From the NCBI GenBank assembly GCA_024276745.1, contig JAJRWN010000065.1:1-38582 (forward strand): a DNA stretch of 38,582 nt. The letters are read 5' to 3'. Positions within the stretch are counted from its first letter, which is position 1. Each line of letters opens with the position of its first letter. The notes beneath the pieces were generated by a model that was not told the origin of the DNA, did not search any database, and saw only the letters and a program-made list of their open reading frames with translations. The position numbers and the translations under genes were made by a program. Shown piece after piece: positions 18,244 through 27,470 of the stretch. Origin of the DNA: Bacteroidota bacterium. Lineage in GTDB: Bacteria > Bacteroidota > Bacteroidia > Chitinophagales > S012-47.

Positions 18244-18603
18244 TTAAAATGGCAGATCGTCAAGAATTTCGTCTGGCGGAACAGGATCTTGGCCTTCAAA
18301 GTCGGCTCCGGTATTTGTTTTTTCAATTTTCCAGGCTTCCAGACTGGTAAAATATCCAGACCGGTCGTCTTTTTCCCATTTACGACCACGAATATTAAAG
18401 GTGACTTTAACCGTGTCATTTATTGCTAAATTATCCAGTACGGCACATCGGTCTTGTGTCAATTGAAATTTAATAAGATCGGTAAAATCACGACCATTGT
18501 TATTTTCGGTATGATCCAGAATAAACTCTCTTTTTTTAAATGTTTCGGTTATTTGAACAACGTCAAATATTTCAATAATTTTTCCTTCTATTTCGAACAG
18601 CAT
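18244..18603 (-). CDS. DUF3127 family protein with SSB-like C-terminal tip
   Basis: This 119-residue protein is recognisable as DUF3127, a family found mostly in Bacteroidota, by FKKREFILDHTE near residue 22 and FNIRGRKWEKDDRSGYFTSLEAWKIEK near 70-97. The beta-rich body is compatible with an OB-fold. After a short Gly/Pro/acidic linker the protein ends LDDLPF (114-119), which resembles the acidic C-terminal peptide of single-stranded DNA-binding protein (DDDIPF type). That hints at a nucleic-acid or SSB-partner role, which is inference. It is translated just ahead of hflX. Confidence 0.85.
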   Translation of the reverse strand: MLFEIEGKIIEIFDVVQITETFKKREFILDHTENNNGRDFTDLIKFQLTQDRCAVLDNLAINDTVKVTFNIRGRKWEKDDRSGYFTSLEAWKIEKTNTGADFEGQDPVPPDEILDDLPF

Positions 18604-18649
18604 GATGAATGTAAATTTTCTGTGGGCTAAATTACTTAGAATATGGCAT

Positions 18650-18686
18650 AAAAAAAGGCAACCGTATATCTATTGTCCGGTTGCCT
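18650..18686 (-). terminator. Intrinsic terminator after rpoD
   Basis: On the minus strand AGGCAACCG and CGGTTGCCT form a perfect 9-bp stem with a 13-nt loop, followed by a T7 tract. It begins 20 nt after the rpoD stop codon and separates rpoD from the DUF3127-hflX operon. Confidence 0.9.
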
Positions 18687-18706
18687 GATTAAAGTATTTT
18701 AAAAAC

Positions 18707-19576
18707 TTACTGAGCTAAGTATGTTTTTAATGATTTGCTGCGTGTGGTTGAACGCAATTTATTCAAAGCTTTATCCTTGATTTGTCTGACTCTTTCACGG
18801 GTAAGACCCAATTGATCGCCAATATCCTCAAGGGTTAAAGGATGTGCCACACTGATGCCAAAGAATAATTTCACTACATCACGTTCTCTTTCGGTTAATG
18901 TTGATAGTGTTCTTTCGGTTTCAACTTGAAGTGAATAATGATAATTCATTTCCCTGTCGGTGCGTTCTAATCCTGTATCTTCCAAAACATCTAATAATGA
19001 ATTGTTTTCGCCATCTACAAATGGTGCGTTAACGGATACATGTCTTGAACTTACTTTTATGGTTGTTTTAATCTCTTCAGGAGAAAGTTCAAGCATTTCA
19101 GATAATTCTTCTGCCGATGGTTCTCTTTCGTATTGTTGTTCGAGATGGGTAAATGCTTTATTGATTTTTGATAATGAGCCTACTTTGTTTAAGGGTAATC
19201 TTACTAATCTTGATTGTTCGGCTAAAGCCTGAATAATAGATTGACGAATCCACCAAACTGCATAGGAAATAAATTTAAAACCACGGGTTTCATCAAATCT
19301 TTGTGCTGCTTTTACAAGGCCAAGATTACCCTCATTAATCAAATCGTTCAAGGATAAACTATTATTTTGATATTGTTTTGCAACAGAAACAACAAAACGC
19401 AAGTTGGCACTGACTAATGCTTCGAGTGCTTCCTGGTCTCCTTGTTTAATTTTTTTTGCCAAATCTACCTCTTGTTCTGCCGTAAGCAAATCAACTTTGC
19501 CAATTTCTTGCAAATACTTTTCAATAGATTGACTTTCACGATTGGTAATGGATTTTGAAATCTTTAATTGACGCAT
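18707..19576 (-). CDS. rpoD: Primary RNA polymerase sigma factor (RpoD/SigA)
   Basis: The 289-residue protein is the short housekeeping sigma-70 factor of Bacteroidota, lacking region 1.1. Region 1.2 ([20 protein letters not shown]), region 2 ([33 protein letters not shown]), region 3 and region 4 with the DNA-binding helix [19 protein letters not shown] are all intact. It should recognise the -33/-7 promoters noted in this window. The gene is monocistronic: two similar promoters lie upstream and an intrinsic terminator follows. Confidence 0.97.
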   Translation of the reverse strand: MRQLKISKSITNRESQSIEKYLQEIGKVDLLTAEQEVDLAKKIKQGDQEALEALVSANLRFVVSVAKQYQNNSLSLNDLINEGNLGLVKAAQRFDETRGFKFISYAVWWIRQSIIQALAEQSRLVRLPLNKVGSLSKINKAFTHLEQQYEREPSAEELSEMLELSPEEIKTTIKVSSRHVSVNAPFVDGENNSLLDVLEDTGLERTDREMNYHYSLQVETERTLSTLTERERDVVKLFFGISVAHPLTLEDIGDQLGLTRERVRQIKDKALNKLRSTTRSKSLKTYLAQ

Positions 19577-19617
19577 GAATAATTGCTTTGTTTTTTTGAA
19601 TGAAAAATTTCAGACTG

Positions 19618-19649
19618 CAAAGGTACTCCTACCAAATGTCGATGTCAAG
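19618..19649 (-). promoter_or_regulatory. rpoD proximal promoter P1 (CTTGACAT-N16-TACCTTTG)
   Basis: On the minus strand CTTGACAT (19649-19642) is followed after 16 nt by TACCTTTG (19625-19618). The start site would fall near 19611, about 35 nt before the ATG. The upstream box is a CTTG/TTGACA-like version of the TTTG -33 motif. Confidence 0.7.
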
Positions 19650-19794
19650 TGTCATTTTCTGTTCAACCAATAAGTGGTGTTTAATCCACTAAATAAATTT
19701 CTTCCGGTTCTTGTTGAGAAATGGAGAAAGGTGTTTAGATACATTGTGCTGCAAAAGAAATGGAATTGATATAAGACATCTAATAAAAGTGCTG

Positions 19795-19826
19795 CAAAGT
19801 TACGAGTGTTAACGCTTAATGTCAAG
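19795..19826 (-). promoter_or_regulatory. rpoD distal promoter P2 (CTTGACAT-N16-TAACTTTG)
   Basis: The same CTTGACAT (19826-19819) and the same 16-nt spacing lead to TAACTTTG (19802-19795), 177 bp upstream of P1. Together they occupy the 297-bp gap 19577-19873, which has no gene. A third, poorer TTCTTTTGCAGCAC at about 19746-19759 lacks an upstream box. Confidence 0.65.
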
Positions 19827-19873
19827 ACCAAGTTCCGGAATAATGTAAAATAAATTGAATAAAAAAATATTGA

Positions 19874-22800
19874 TTAATTTTCTTCGATTTTCGATGTCAA
19901 TGCCGGAAAGTTTGTGTATTTGTTTTTTATCAGATTGCACCAGTCACAATTTTCTTCACCGCATCCTTCTTCAAATTCAAGATTATGAATTTTTTGATTT
20001 ACCATGAGCATTTGTTGTTTAAGTGTGTCCAAATCGTTTTGACCGATATGTATCCGTTCTGATTTAAATTGTCCGTTATCGTCAGGTTCTACAAATTCAA
20101 ACACAACATCCTTTGCCTGATAAACCGGTTTGGCTTGTTGAAGCAGCAATACATAAAAGGCAGCTTGTCTCCAATAATCTGATCCGTATTTTTTTACTTT
20201 ATCCTCTTCGTTTTTAGATTTGCTTTCCCCTGGGCGATAAAATTTCTTTTTTTCCCATTTGCCGGTTTTATAATCAATTAACAGAATTCCGTCAGGACGA
20301 TGTTCTATTTTATCAAGTTTTCCGGTTATCCTGATGCTGTTCCAATCTGTGGTAAAGTTTTTTTCAATTTCAACGTCTTTAAACCATTCTTCTTGTTTAG
20401 CGGCATACAGTTTTGTGAGTACTTCCCGCCCGTAATCAAGCCTGCGCTGAAAAATACATGCTCTAAAATCTTCGCGAAGTTTTTCTAATTCAAAATTATA
20501 TCGATTGAGCAATTCTTCTAAGCTGGGAAATACTTTTTCGTGATTCTTTTTCATCTCCACAAAGAGCCATTCCAATGTTTCGTGAATAGCCGTACCAAAA
20601 CTCATTGCATCGTTTTTGGCCGAGGGCATTCTCAGTAAAGTATTATAATAGAATGAAAGGGGACATCTAAGATAATTATTCAAATGTGTGACTGACATTT
20701 TATATCTTAATAGTATATGTTGAAGATATTCTTTTTCGAGCAACTGTATGGGAGGGCTATCCTGTTGTCCGGCTTCCGGACGGGTGGTCTTTGTCCTGAA
20801 TCCATGAAGGGTATAGTATTCAATTTGATGCTTGCTGGCAGATATTTGTTTGGTCTTGATGCCGGCATCGGCCAGTTCATCTACAAATTGCGAAATTTCA
20901 ATGGGTTTCAGTTTTTCGTTTTTCCTTGCTGTACAGATATATAGTTTTTCTTCGGCCCTTGTGATGCCGACATAAAACAATCTTCTTCTTTCTTCCAATT
21001 TGTTCTCAGCAGAAAGTCCGGACACCAGGGTTTTTGGATAAGTAAATGACTTATTTGAACCCCTGCTCGATTCCCAATTCCCTTTATTGCTATGCAGCAT
21101 ATACACATATTCAAATTCCAAACCCTTTGCACTATGGGCAGTTGTCAGTGTAACAGCATGTTCTTTAAATTGAACCGGACTTAGCGGTGCTGCTATATTT
21201 AATTCTTTCATTTTTGAAATCAATTCCACAAAACCATGAAGGGTCATATCCGGCTTTTTTTTGTTTTCTGTGCGTAAGAAAGCAAAAATGCCATTGAGTT
21301 GTTCCATCAGGGTGATTTTCTCCGGAGAGTGCATTACATAATCGACAAGGCCTGATTGATAAATTACATTTTCAAACAATTCTTTTAAAGTAAGCGTATT
21401 CAGCGAACTGAGCCAATCTTCAATTTTTCGACCGAAGGATTGTAATTTCTTTTCAATATCAGCGTGATTATTAAATAAACTTGCTTGTCCTTTATTGGGT
21501 GCATCGAAAAGCCGGTTGCGCCATTTGAATTTCCAGTTTTTAGCATTTTCAGCAGCTATTTTTGCAAGATAAAGAGGAGGGATACCTAAAAAATCGAAAT
21601 GCAATATTTTTATCAGTAAATCTTCTCCGCTGTATGCTTTTTGTGCTTCTTTATCGATATAGGTCAGCAGCTTGATAATGGTATCTACAAAAGGTGTTTT
21701 GATTAAATCAATTTGTGTACTCAACCTGTAAGGAATTCCGAGCCGTTCGAACCATTCGGCCAATTCAACACCGAAACTGTTTTTAGCATAAATTACCGCA
21801 ATATTATCCAGGTCCACTCCTTTATCCATCAAAGCTTTTATGTCGAAACCAATTGAAATATTTTCATGAATACTCGAAGGATATTCCCTGATTTCAGGTT
21901 TTATCCGAGAAGAAATCCGGTCGGCAAGAGCTGCTTTCAAACTTTTTTCTGCAGACAGATTAGGTAAAAAGTTTAGCAATCTTTCCTGATTTTGATTAAT
22001 CAATGTTGCCGAACAGTCGAGGACAGCCTGAGTTGAACGGTAATTCTTTTCGAGCATTATAATTTGCAGACTATCGGCATAGTGAGTATAAAAATCTTTG
22101 ATATTCACCATATTGGCACCTTGAAACCGGTAAATCGACTGGTCTTCATCTCCCACTACAAATACATTGGGATTGGGCCAAAAATCGAGTAGTTTGTATA
22201 GTAATTTATTTTGAATACCACTGGTATCCTGATATTCATCTACCAAAACATACTGATATCTTTCCTGATACGATTGTAATAACCATTCTTCTTTTTCAAA
22301 AGCATCCAATACCCACAATTGCATATCATCGAAATCGTATCGACCCATAGCGGTAAGCTGTTGCTGATAATTTTTGTATTCGGCAGCCCCGGCTCTGAGT
22401 TCTTTCATTTGCTTTAGCAATTTATCATAATCAGCTTGTTTTAAGTCACCTTTTTTTATGCCTTTTCGGTTTACTTTATAAAGATAGCGCTCATCCGTTT
22501 TCATGTTTTCGAGATAATCGTCAATCGATTGGCATATAAATTCATAAGTCCAATCTTCTTTTTTCATGGTACTGAACAATTCTTTCAATCGCCCCGGCAT
22601 ACCTGGGTAAATTTTTCCTTTTTGAAAAAGTGGATGTCCCGGTTTAAAACCATTGATAATATTTTCAAGAATTTCCTGTCGTTCCAGTTCCGACACCACA
22701 TCCAAATCGCCTATACCAAAAACATCAGGATGTTCTTTAATCACTTGCTGGCAAAAGGCATGGAAAGTGAATATACCGACATTATGTGCCTGATGATCCA

Positions 22801-23059
22801 TAAAATTTCTCAATTTCTGTCGCATATTATAGGCTCCGATATCGGTGTAGGTCAGGCAGAGTATGTTCTCCGGATTAGCTTGAGTTTTTTGTAAAATATT
22901 ACAAATTCGAATAGCCAGAATAGTTGTTTTTCCGGTTCCCGGGCCGGCTATTACCAGCACAGGTCCTTCAACTTCTTCAACAGCTTTCCGTTGTGCTTTA
23001 TTTAATATTGAGTAAGCTTCAAGGAATTTATTTTCTAAAACGTGCGATTGATGATTCAT
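19874..23059 (-). CDS. UvrD/AddA-like helicase with C-terminal Fe-S PD-(D/E)XK nuclease domain
   Basis: The protein has about 1061 residues from ATG 23059; an ATG at 23101 would add 14. The superfamily 1 helicase core has P-loop GPGTGKTT at about 39-46, VDEYQDTSGIQ (motif II), GDEDQSIYRFQGA, EKNYRST, TTAHSAKGLEFEYV and RRRLFYVGITRAEE. The C-terminal ~270 residues are a RecB-type nuclease: FGTAIHETLE, GKLDKIE and LIDYKTG supply the metal ligands and catalytic Lys. Four cysteines (about C799, then C1033, C1038 and C1041 as C-x4-C-x2-C) match the 4Fe-4S scaffold of AddB-type nucleases. It probably resects or repairs DNA ends. No AddB partner gene is adjacent. I chose 23059 because family members start just before the helicase Q region. 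Confidence 0.92.
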   Translation of the reverse strand: MNHQSHVLENKFLEAYSILNKAQRKAVEEVEGPVLVIAGPGTGKTTILAIRICNILQKTQANPENILCLTYTDIGAYNMRQKLRNFMDHQAHNVGIFTFHAFCQQVIKEHPDVFGIGDLDVVSELERQEILENIINGFKPGHPLFQKGKIYPGMPGRLKELFSTMKKEDWTYEFICQSIDDYLENMKTDERYLYKVNRKGIKKGDLKQADYDKLLKQMKELRAGAAEYKNYQQQLTAMGRYDFDDMQLWVLDAFEKEEWLLQSYQERYQYVLVDEYQDTSGIQNKLLYKLLDFWPNPNVFVVGDEDQSIYRFQGANMVNIKDFYTHYADSLQIIMLEKNYRSTQAVLDCSATLINQNQERLLNFLPNLSAEKSLKAALADRISSRIKPEIREYPSSIHENISIGFDIKALMDKGVDLDNIAVIYAKNSFGVELAEWFERLGIPYRLSTQIDLIKTPFVDTIIKLLTYIDKEAQKAYSGEDLLIKILHFDFLGIPPLYLAKIAAENAKNWKFKWRNRLFDAPNKGQASLFNNHADIEKKLQSFGRKIEDWLSSLNTLTLKELFENVIYQSGLVDYVMHSPEKITLMEQLNGIFAFLRTENKKKPDMTLHGFVELISKMKELNIAAPLSPVQFKEHAVTLTTAHSAKGLEFEYVYMLHSNKGNWESSRGSNKSFTYPKTLVSGLSAENKLEERRRLFYVGITRAEEKLYICTARKNEKLKPIEISQFVDELADAGIKTKQISASKHQIEYYTLHGFRTKTTRPEAGQQDSPPIQLLEKEYLQHILLRYKMSVTHLNNYLRCPLSFYYNTLLRMPSAKNDAMSFGTAIHETLEWLFVEMKKNHEKVFPSLEELLNRYNFELEKLREDFRACIFQRRLDYGREVLTKLYAAKQEEWFKDVEIEKNFTTDWNSIRITGKLDKIEHRPDGILLIDYKTGKWEKKKFYRPGESKSKNEEDKVKKYGSDYWRQAAFYVLLLQQAKPVYQAKDVVFEFVEPDDNGQFKSERIHIGQNDLDTLKQQMLMVNQKIHNLEFEEGCGEENCDWCNLIKNKYTNFPALTSKIEEN

Positions 23060-23102
23060 TATTGAAATATATTTTTTGTTCAGGCTAATGATAATGTTCA
23101 TA

Positions 23103-23121
23103 AACGCATACTATATGCGTT
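23103..23121. repeat. Inverted repeat AACGCATA-CTA-TATGCGTT
   Basis: A perfect 8-bp inverted repeat with a 3-bp centre lies in the divergent gap between the helicase-nuclease gene and the prohibitin-like gene. It is compatible with a dimeric regulator site; no T-tract follows on either strand. The core GCATACnATATGC recurs at about 28799-28811. Confidence 0.6.
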
Positions 23122-23214
23122 CATTAGACTTACCGGACAAAATAATAATAAAAAGTCGGTTATTTTTAATATTTTCGGAAATGCTTATTACTTACTAAAC
23201 CATAAAATATAGCC

Positions 23215-24033
23215 ATGAGAGAACGTAAACTTATCAGATTAATCAGTTTGGGTATTGCCGGGCTTTTTATTATTATTCTTTTTTCAAAAAGTTTGTTTGT
23301 CACGATAAACTCCGGAGAAGAAGGGGTTATTTTCAAGCGTTTTGGGGGTGGGCTTGATGTGGAAAATATCTATGGACAGGGATTTCATGTCATTGCACCC
23401 TGGAACAAAATGTTTGTTTACGATATCAGAGAACAAATCAGAGAAGAAACCCTGGATGTATTGTCATCGAACGGGCTTACAATCAATGTAGATGTATCGG
23501 TAAGATACAAGCCAATGCCCGATAAAATTGGATATCTGCACAACGAAATCGGCCGTAATTACAGCGATATTATCGTAAAAGACCTTGTGCGTGCAACCGC
23601 CCGTAAAATAGTAGGCCGTTATACACCGGAAGAATTATATTCTACCAAGCGTGAGGAAGTACAAAATGTTATGGAGGTTGAATTAGATTCTTTACTGGAG
23701 AAAAAGTATATTTTGTTAAAAGCCGTATTGGTGCGCTCGGTAAAATTGCCCGAAACCATACAAAATGCGATACAAAGCAAACTGGAACAAGAACAGGAAT
23801 CTTTAAAATATGAGTTCAGATTGCAAAAAGAAACAAAAGAAGCGGAGCGGAAGTTGATTGAAGCCAATGGAATAAAAAACTTTCAGGAAATCGTCAACCA
23901 AGGGCTGAGCAAAAACTACCTCCAATGGAAAGGTATAGAAGCCACGACCGAATTGGCTAATTCACCCAATTCGAAAGTGATTATTATAGGGAATTCGAAA
24001 GATGGTTTACCGCTTATTTTGGGTGGGAATTAA
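23215..24033 (+). CDS. Prohibitin / SPFH (band 7) family membrane protein
   Basis: The 272-residue protein has an N-terminal membrane anchor at about 10-27, then an SPFH domain (VTINSGEEGVIFKRFGGGLDVENIYGQGFHVIAPW, and further RATARKIVGRYTPEELYSTKREEVQ) and a coiled region (QSKLEQEQESLKYEFRLQKETKEAERKL), as in prohibitins and HflC. Such proteins form large rings in the membrane that organise lipid domains or restrain FtsH-type proteases. No hflK partner is adjacent. The 3' end overlaps mfd by 20 nt in convergent orientation. Confidence 0.9.
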   Translation: MRERKLIRLISLGIAGLFIIILFSKSLFVTINSGEEGVIFKRFGGGLDVENIYGQGFHVIAPWNKMFVYDIREQIREETLDVLSSNGLTINVDVSVRYKPMPDKIGYLHNEIGRNYSDIIVKDLVRATARKIVGRYTPEELYSTKREEVQNVMEVELDSLLEKKYILLKAVLVRSVKLPETIQNAIQSKLEQEQESLKYEFRLQKETKEAERKLIEANGIKNFQEIVNQGLSKNYLQWKGIEATTELANSPNSKVIIIGNSKDGLPLILGGN

Positions 24034-27000
24034 CAGCAGCCAATAAATATTCCAGTTTTACCCGTGCCTTTTCAATTGAATGGATTTGATTGATAGTTAT
24101 ATACAAATATTTGGGTGTTTGCTTTATGTGGCAGAAACGACTGTTTTGTTGAATAAAATGAAGTACCGCTTTGAATTGTTTCGATTCGTAGAATGAGGAA
24201 AGCTGATTTCCAATAAAATAGCATTGCATTTTGCCATTTTTTAAGACAATACGCTCAAAGCCAATTTTCACTGCCAGCCATTGCAAACGGATGGCATCCA
24301 TGAGTGCAAGGGTTTCGCTGGGCACCGGCCCGAAGCGGTCTTCCAGTATGGCTTTAAACGATTCCAACTCATCTCCTGTTTTCAGTCCATTTAGTTGGGT
24401 GTACAAACTTAATCGTTCATTAATATTTTGCACATAATGGCTGGGCAATAAAATTTCAAAATCAGTATCTACCTGACAATCGTTTACATAATCGGTTTTT
24501 TCTTTCAGCTCAGACGAAAACAAGCTTTTAAATTCGGTTTCTTTCAATTCAAGAATAGCTTCATCAAGAATTTTTTGATACATATTAAAACCGATTTCGG
24601 CAATAAAACCACTTTGTTCTCCGCCCAGTAAATTACCAGCACCCCGGATATCCAAATCGCGCATGGCAATTTGAAAACCACTACCTAATTCAGCATATTG
24701 CTCAATGGTTGTTAATCGAAGTTTAGCTTCTCTTGTCAAGGAACTTAATGGAGGGCTAAACAAATAACAAAAAGCTTTCCGGTTTGACCGGCCTACCCGA
24801 CCACGCATTTGATGCAAATCGCTTAAACCGAATTGATGTGCATTATGTATTATGATGGTATTGGCATTCGGAATATCAAGCCCCGATTCAATGATGCTCG
24901 TAGATATCAATACATCATATTTCTGTTCAATAAATCCCATCATTTGTTTTTCTAGTGTCCTGCCTTCCATTTGTCCGTGGGCAATACCAATATTTACCTG
25001 CGGACAAAGTCTTTTTACCATATCGGAAATTTCATGAATGTCGCGAACCCGGTTATGAATAAAGAAAACCTGACCTCCCCGGTTATATTCGTAATTGATG
25101 GCCTCTCGAATAATTTTTTCATCCAGAACGTGGAGTTCGGTATGAATGGGTTGCCGGTTGGGTGGAGGAGTTTGAATCACAGATAAATCACGGGCACCCA
25201 TCATGCTGAACTGAAGGGTCCGGGGTATAGGGGTTGCCGTCAGAGTAAGGGTATCTACATTCACTTTTAAAGCTTTGAGCCGTTCTTTGGCTGCTACTCC
25301 AAATTTTTGTTCTTCATCAATAATCAGCAGACCAAGGTCTTTGAATTTCACATGTTTACCCAACAAAGCATGGGTTCCTATAATGATATCAATTTTTCCT
25401 GTTTCCAGGTTCTGTAAGGTTCGCTTTCTTTGAGCCGGTGTTTTAAATCGGTTTAAGTAATCTATGGTGGCAGGTAGTTTATCCAATCGCTCGCTGAAGG
25501 TTCTGAAATGTTGTGTTGCCAAAATGGTAGTCGGCACCAAGACCACTACTTGTTTACTGTCGGCCACTGCTTTAAATGCTGCCCGGATTGCAATTTCTGT
25601 TTTTCCAAAACCTACATCACCACATATCAAGCGGTCCATCGGGTTTTCCTGCTCCATATCTTTTTTTGTATCAAGCGTGGCTTTCAATTGATCAGGCGTA
25701 TCTTCATAAATAAAAGAGGCTTCAAGCTCATCCTGCAAATAGCTGTCGGGTTGGAAAGCATAACCTTTCCGGGCTTTGCGCTCGGCATACAATTTTATCA
25801 GGTCTTTGGCAATGTCTTTAACCTTTTTCCGGGTTTTACGCTTAAGGGCTTCCCAGGCGCCATTGCCTAGTTTATTGATGGCTGGAACGCTTCCGTCTTT
25901 ACCTGCATATTTCGAAATCTTATGCAGCGAATTGATTCCAACATACAATAAATCGTTGTCGCGATATTTTATTCTTACCGATTCCTGTACTACTCCGTTG
26001 ATTTCAAGTTTCTCAAGTCCCGAATATATACCAATCCCATGATCGATATGCGTGATGTAATCGCCCGGTTGCAACTCGCGAAGGGTTTTAATGGATAAAA
26101 CCATGTTTTTATCAAAACTTTCCCGCAGTTTATATTTGTGAAAGCGATTGAAAATTTGATGATCGGTGAAACAGGCGATTTTTAAATCTGTATCGCTAAA
26201 ACCTTCATGGATAATGGAAGGAATGGGGTAGAACTGTGGCGAAATTCCCAAATCTTCAAAAATATGATGATAGCGTTCCAATTGTTTGGGCTTGGCGGCA
26301 AAGAGAAAATTTAATATGCCTTTTCTTGAATTCAAGGTCAGGGTATCGGCAAACAAGCGATAGTTTTTATTAAAAACCACTTGGGGTATTGAGGCATAAT
26401 CTAAGCATAAGTCCGGCTCAAATAAAAAGCGATGACCAAATTCCAAAACCCCTTTCTTTTTCAAACTTTCAAAGCAGCTTTTCGCATCGAGTATGGCTGC
26501 TTTGTTGTCACGGTCAATAATGGGATGAGCTTCGTCATTCTCCACCAAATGACTACTGATATTTAATACGGAAAGTTGTTCTTCACACAGCAGCATCTTT
26601 TCTTTCACCAAAGCGGCATCTTTAATCCATAGCAGACTGCTTGAAGAAAGATAGGACAGTAAGCTTACTTTTTTAGCCGATTCAAAATGTGTTTGAATAT
26701 TAGGTACTATGCTCACCCGTGCAATTTTTTTGGCCGATTGTTGGGTAAGCGGATTAAAAGTTCTGATGGATTCCACTTCATCGTCAAATAGCTCAATACG
26801 ATACGGAAGTTCATTGCCAAATGAGAAGATATCGATAATACCACCACGAATGGAAAAGTGACCGGGTTCGTACACAAAATCGCTGCGTTCAAATCCATAT
26901 TCCACTAAAAACTCAATCATAAAATCCATATCAAGTTTTTCGCCTATTTTGATTTGGATCGTGTTTTCACGCAAGGTTTTTTTCTCAACTACTTTTTCAA

Positions 27001-27391
27001 ATAAAGCCTCGGGATAAGTAATCATCAGAGCCGAACGGGTATCACCTGAAGTAAATCTTGCCAGGGATTCGGCTCTTAAAAGAATATTGTTTTTGTTGGT
27101 TTCGCGAAAGGTTCCGGGACGTTTAAATGAATCCGGAAAAAAAAGTATGTCCTTCTTGGGCAATAAGCTTTTTAAGTCGTTTTGGAAATAAGCGGCTTCA
27201 TCTTTATCAGGCAGGATAAACAAATGCTTGCAGGCCTTTTGCTGAATTTGTCCACAGATAACGAATGCAGGTAGCGAGCCTACCATGCCCTTCAGATGTA
27301 CCATCGGTTGAGGATGACCGGACAGGTAGTCTGTTAATGCTAATGTGCGAGGATCGCTACTATAAAATGCCAGCAATCGCTTTAATTCCAT
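24014..27391 (-). CDS. mfd: Transcription-repair coupling factor Mfd
   Basis: The protein has about 1125 residues. The N-terminal UvrB-like damage-recognition domains include FFPDSFKRPGTFRETNK and FSIRGGIIDIFSFG; a CarD-like RNA polymerase-interaction domain (ELQPGDYITHIDHGIGIYSGLE) follows, then RecG-like helicase domains with GDVGFGKTE near 590 and DEEQKFG near 690, the TRG region (GAGNLLGGEQSGFI) and the C-terminal TRCF domain. It displaces stalled polymerase and recruits UvrA. The longest frame begins at a TTG (27403) that lies inside a TATCTTTG promoter element, so ATG 27391 (MELKRLLAFY) is the better start. Confidence 0.96.
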   Translation of the reverse strand: MELKRLLAFYSSDPRTLALTDYLSGHPQPMVHLKGMVGSLPAFVICGQIQQKACKHLFILPDKDEAAYFQNDLKSLLPKKDILFFPDSFKRPGTFRETNKNNILLRAESLARFTSGDTRSALMITYPEALFEKVVEKKTLRENTIQIKIGEKLDMDFMIEFLVEYGFERSDFVYEPGHFSIRGGIIDIFSFGNELPYRIELFDDEVESIRTFNPLTQQSAKKIARVSIVPNIQTHFESAKKVSLLSYLSSSSLLWIKDAALVKEKMLLCEEQLSVLNISSHLVENDEAHPIIDRDNKAAILDAKSCFESLKKKGVLEFGHRFLFEPDLCLDYASIPQVVFNKNYRLFADTLTLNSRKGILNFLFAAKPKQLERYHHIFEDLGISPQFYPIPSIIHEGFSDTDLKIACFTDHQIFNRFHKYKLRESFDKNMVLSIKTLRELQPGDYITHIDHGIGIYSGLEKLEINGVVQESVRIKYRDNDLLYVGINSLHKISKYAGKDGSVPAINKLGNGAWEALKRKTRKKVKDIAKDLIKLYAERKARKGYAFQPDSYLQDELEASFIYEDTPDQLKATLDTKKDMEQENPMDRLICGDVGFGKTEIAIRAAFKAVADSKQVVVLVPTTILATQHFRTFSERLDKLPATIDYLNRFKTPAQRKRTLQNLETGKIDIIIGTHALLGKHVKFKDLGLLIIDEEQKFGVAAKERLKALKVNVDTLTLTATPIPRTLQFSMMGARDLSVIQTPPPNRQPIHTELHVLDEKIIREAINYEYNRGGQVFFIHNRVRDIHEISDMVKRLCPQVNIGIAHGQMEGRTLEKQMMGFIEQKYDVLISTSIIESGLDIPNANTIIIHNAHQFGLSDLHQMRGRVGRSNRKAFCYLFSPPLSSLTREAKLRLTTIEQYAELGSGFQIAMRDLDIRGAGNLLGGEQSGFIAEIGFNMYQKILDEAILELKETEFKSLFSSELKEKTDYVNDCQVDTDFEILLPSHYVQNINERLSLYTQLNGLKTGDELESFKAILEDRFGPVPSETLALMDAIRLQWLAVKIGFERIVLKNGKMQCYFIGNQLSSFYESKQFKAVLHFIQQNSRFCHIKQTPKYLYITINQIHSIEKARVKLEYLLAAVNSHPK

Positions 27392-27400
27392 CTGAACCGG

Positions 27401-27408
27401 CAAAGATA
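27401..27408 (-). promoter_or_regulatory. -7 element (TATCTTTG) of mfd
   Basis: The minus-strand TATCTTTG ends 9 nt before the ATG at 27391. The start site would be about 3 nt upstream of the ATG, giving a nearly leaderless mRNA. No convincing -33 box was found at the usual distance. Confidence 0.5.
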
Positions 27409-27470
27409 TAAGATTTAATGTGCTGATTATGATTTAAGCTTCATATTGTTTTAAGCATCTTTTCGGCTCT

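Noticed and set aside
19679-19701. AGTGG/CCACT inverted repeat in the rpoD upstream gap
   Set aside because: Only 5 bp with an 8-nt loop in AT-rich DNA; not distinguishable from chance.
24231-26042. Several plus-strand open frames of 60-120 codons
   Set aside because: All lie opposite mfd, with no start context or recognisable protein features; shadows of the real gene.
27401-27403. TTG as the start of mfd
   Set aside because: The codon is part of the TATCTTTG promoter element, and conserved-looking sequence begins at ATG 27391.
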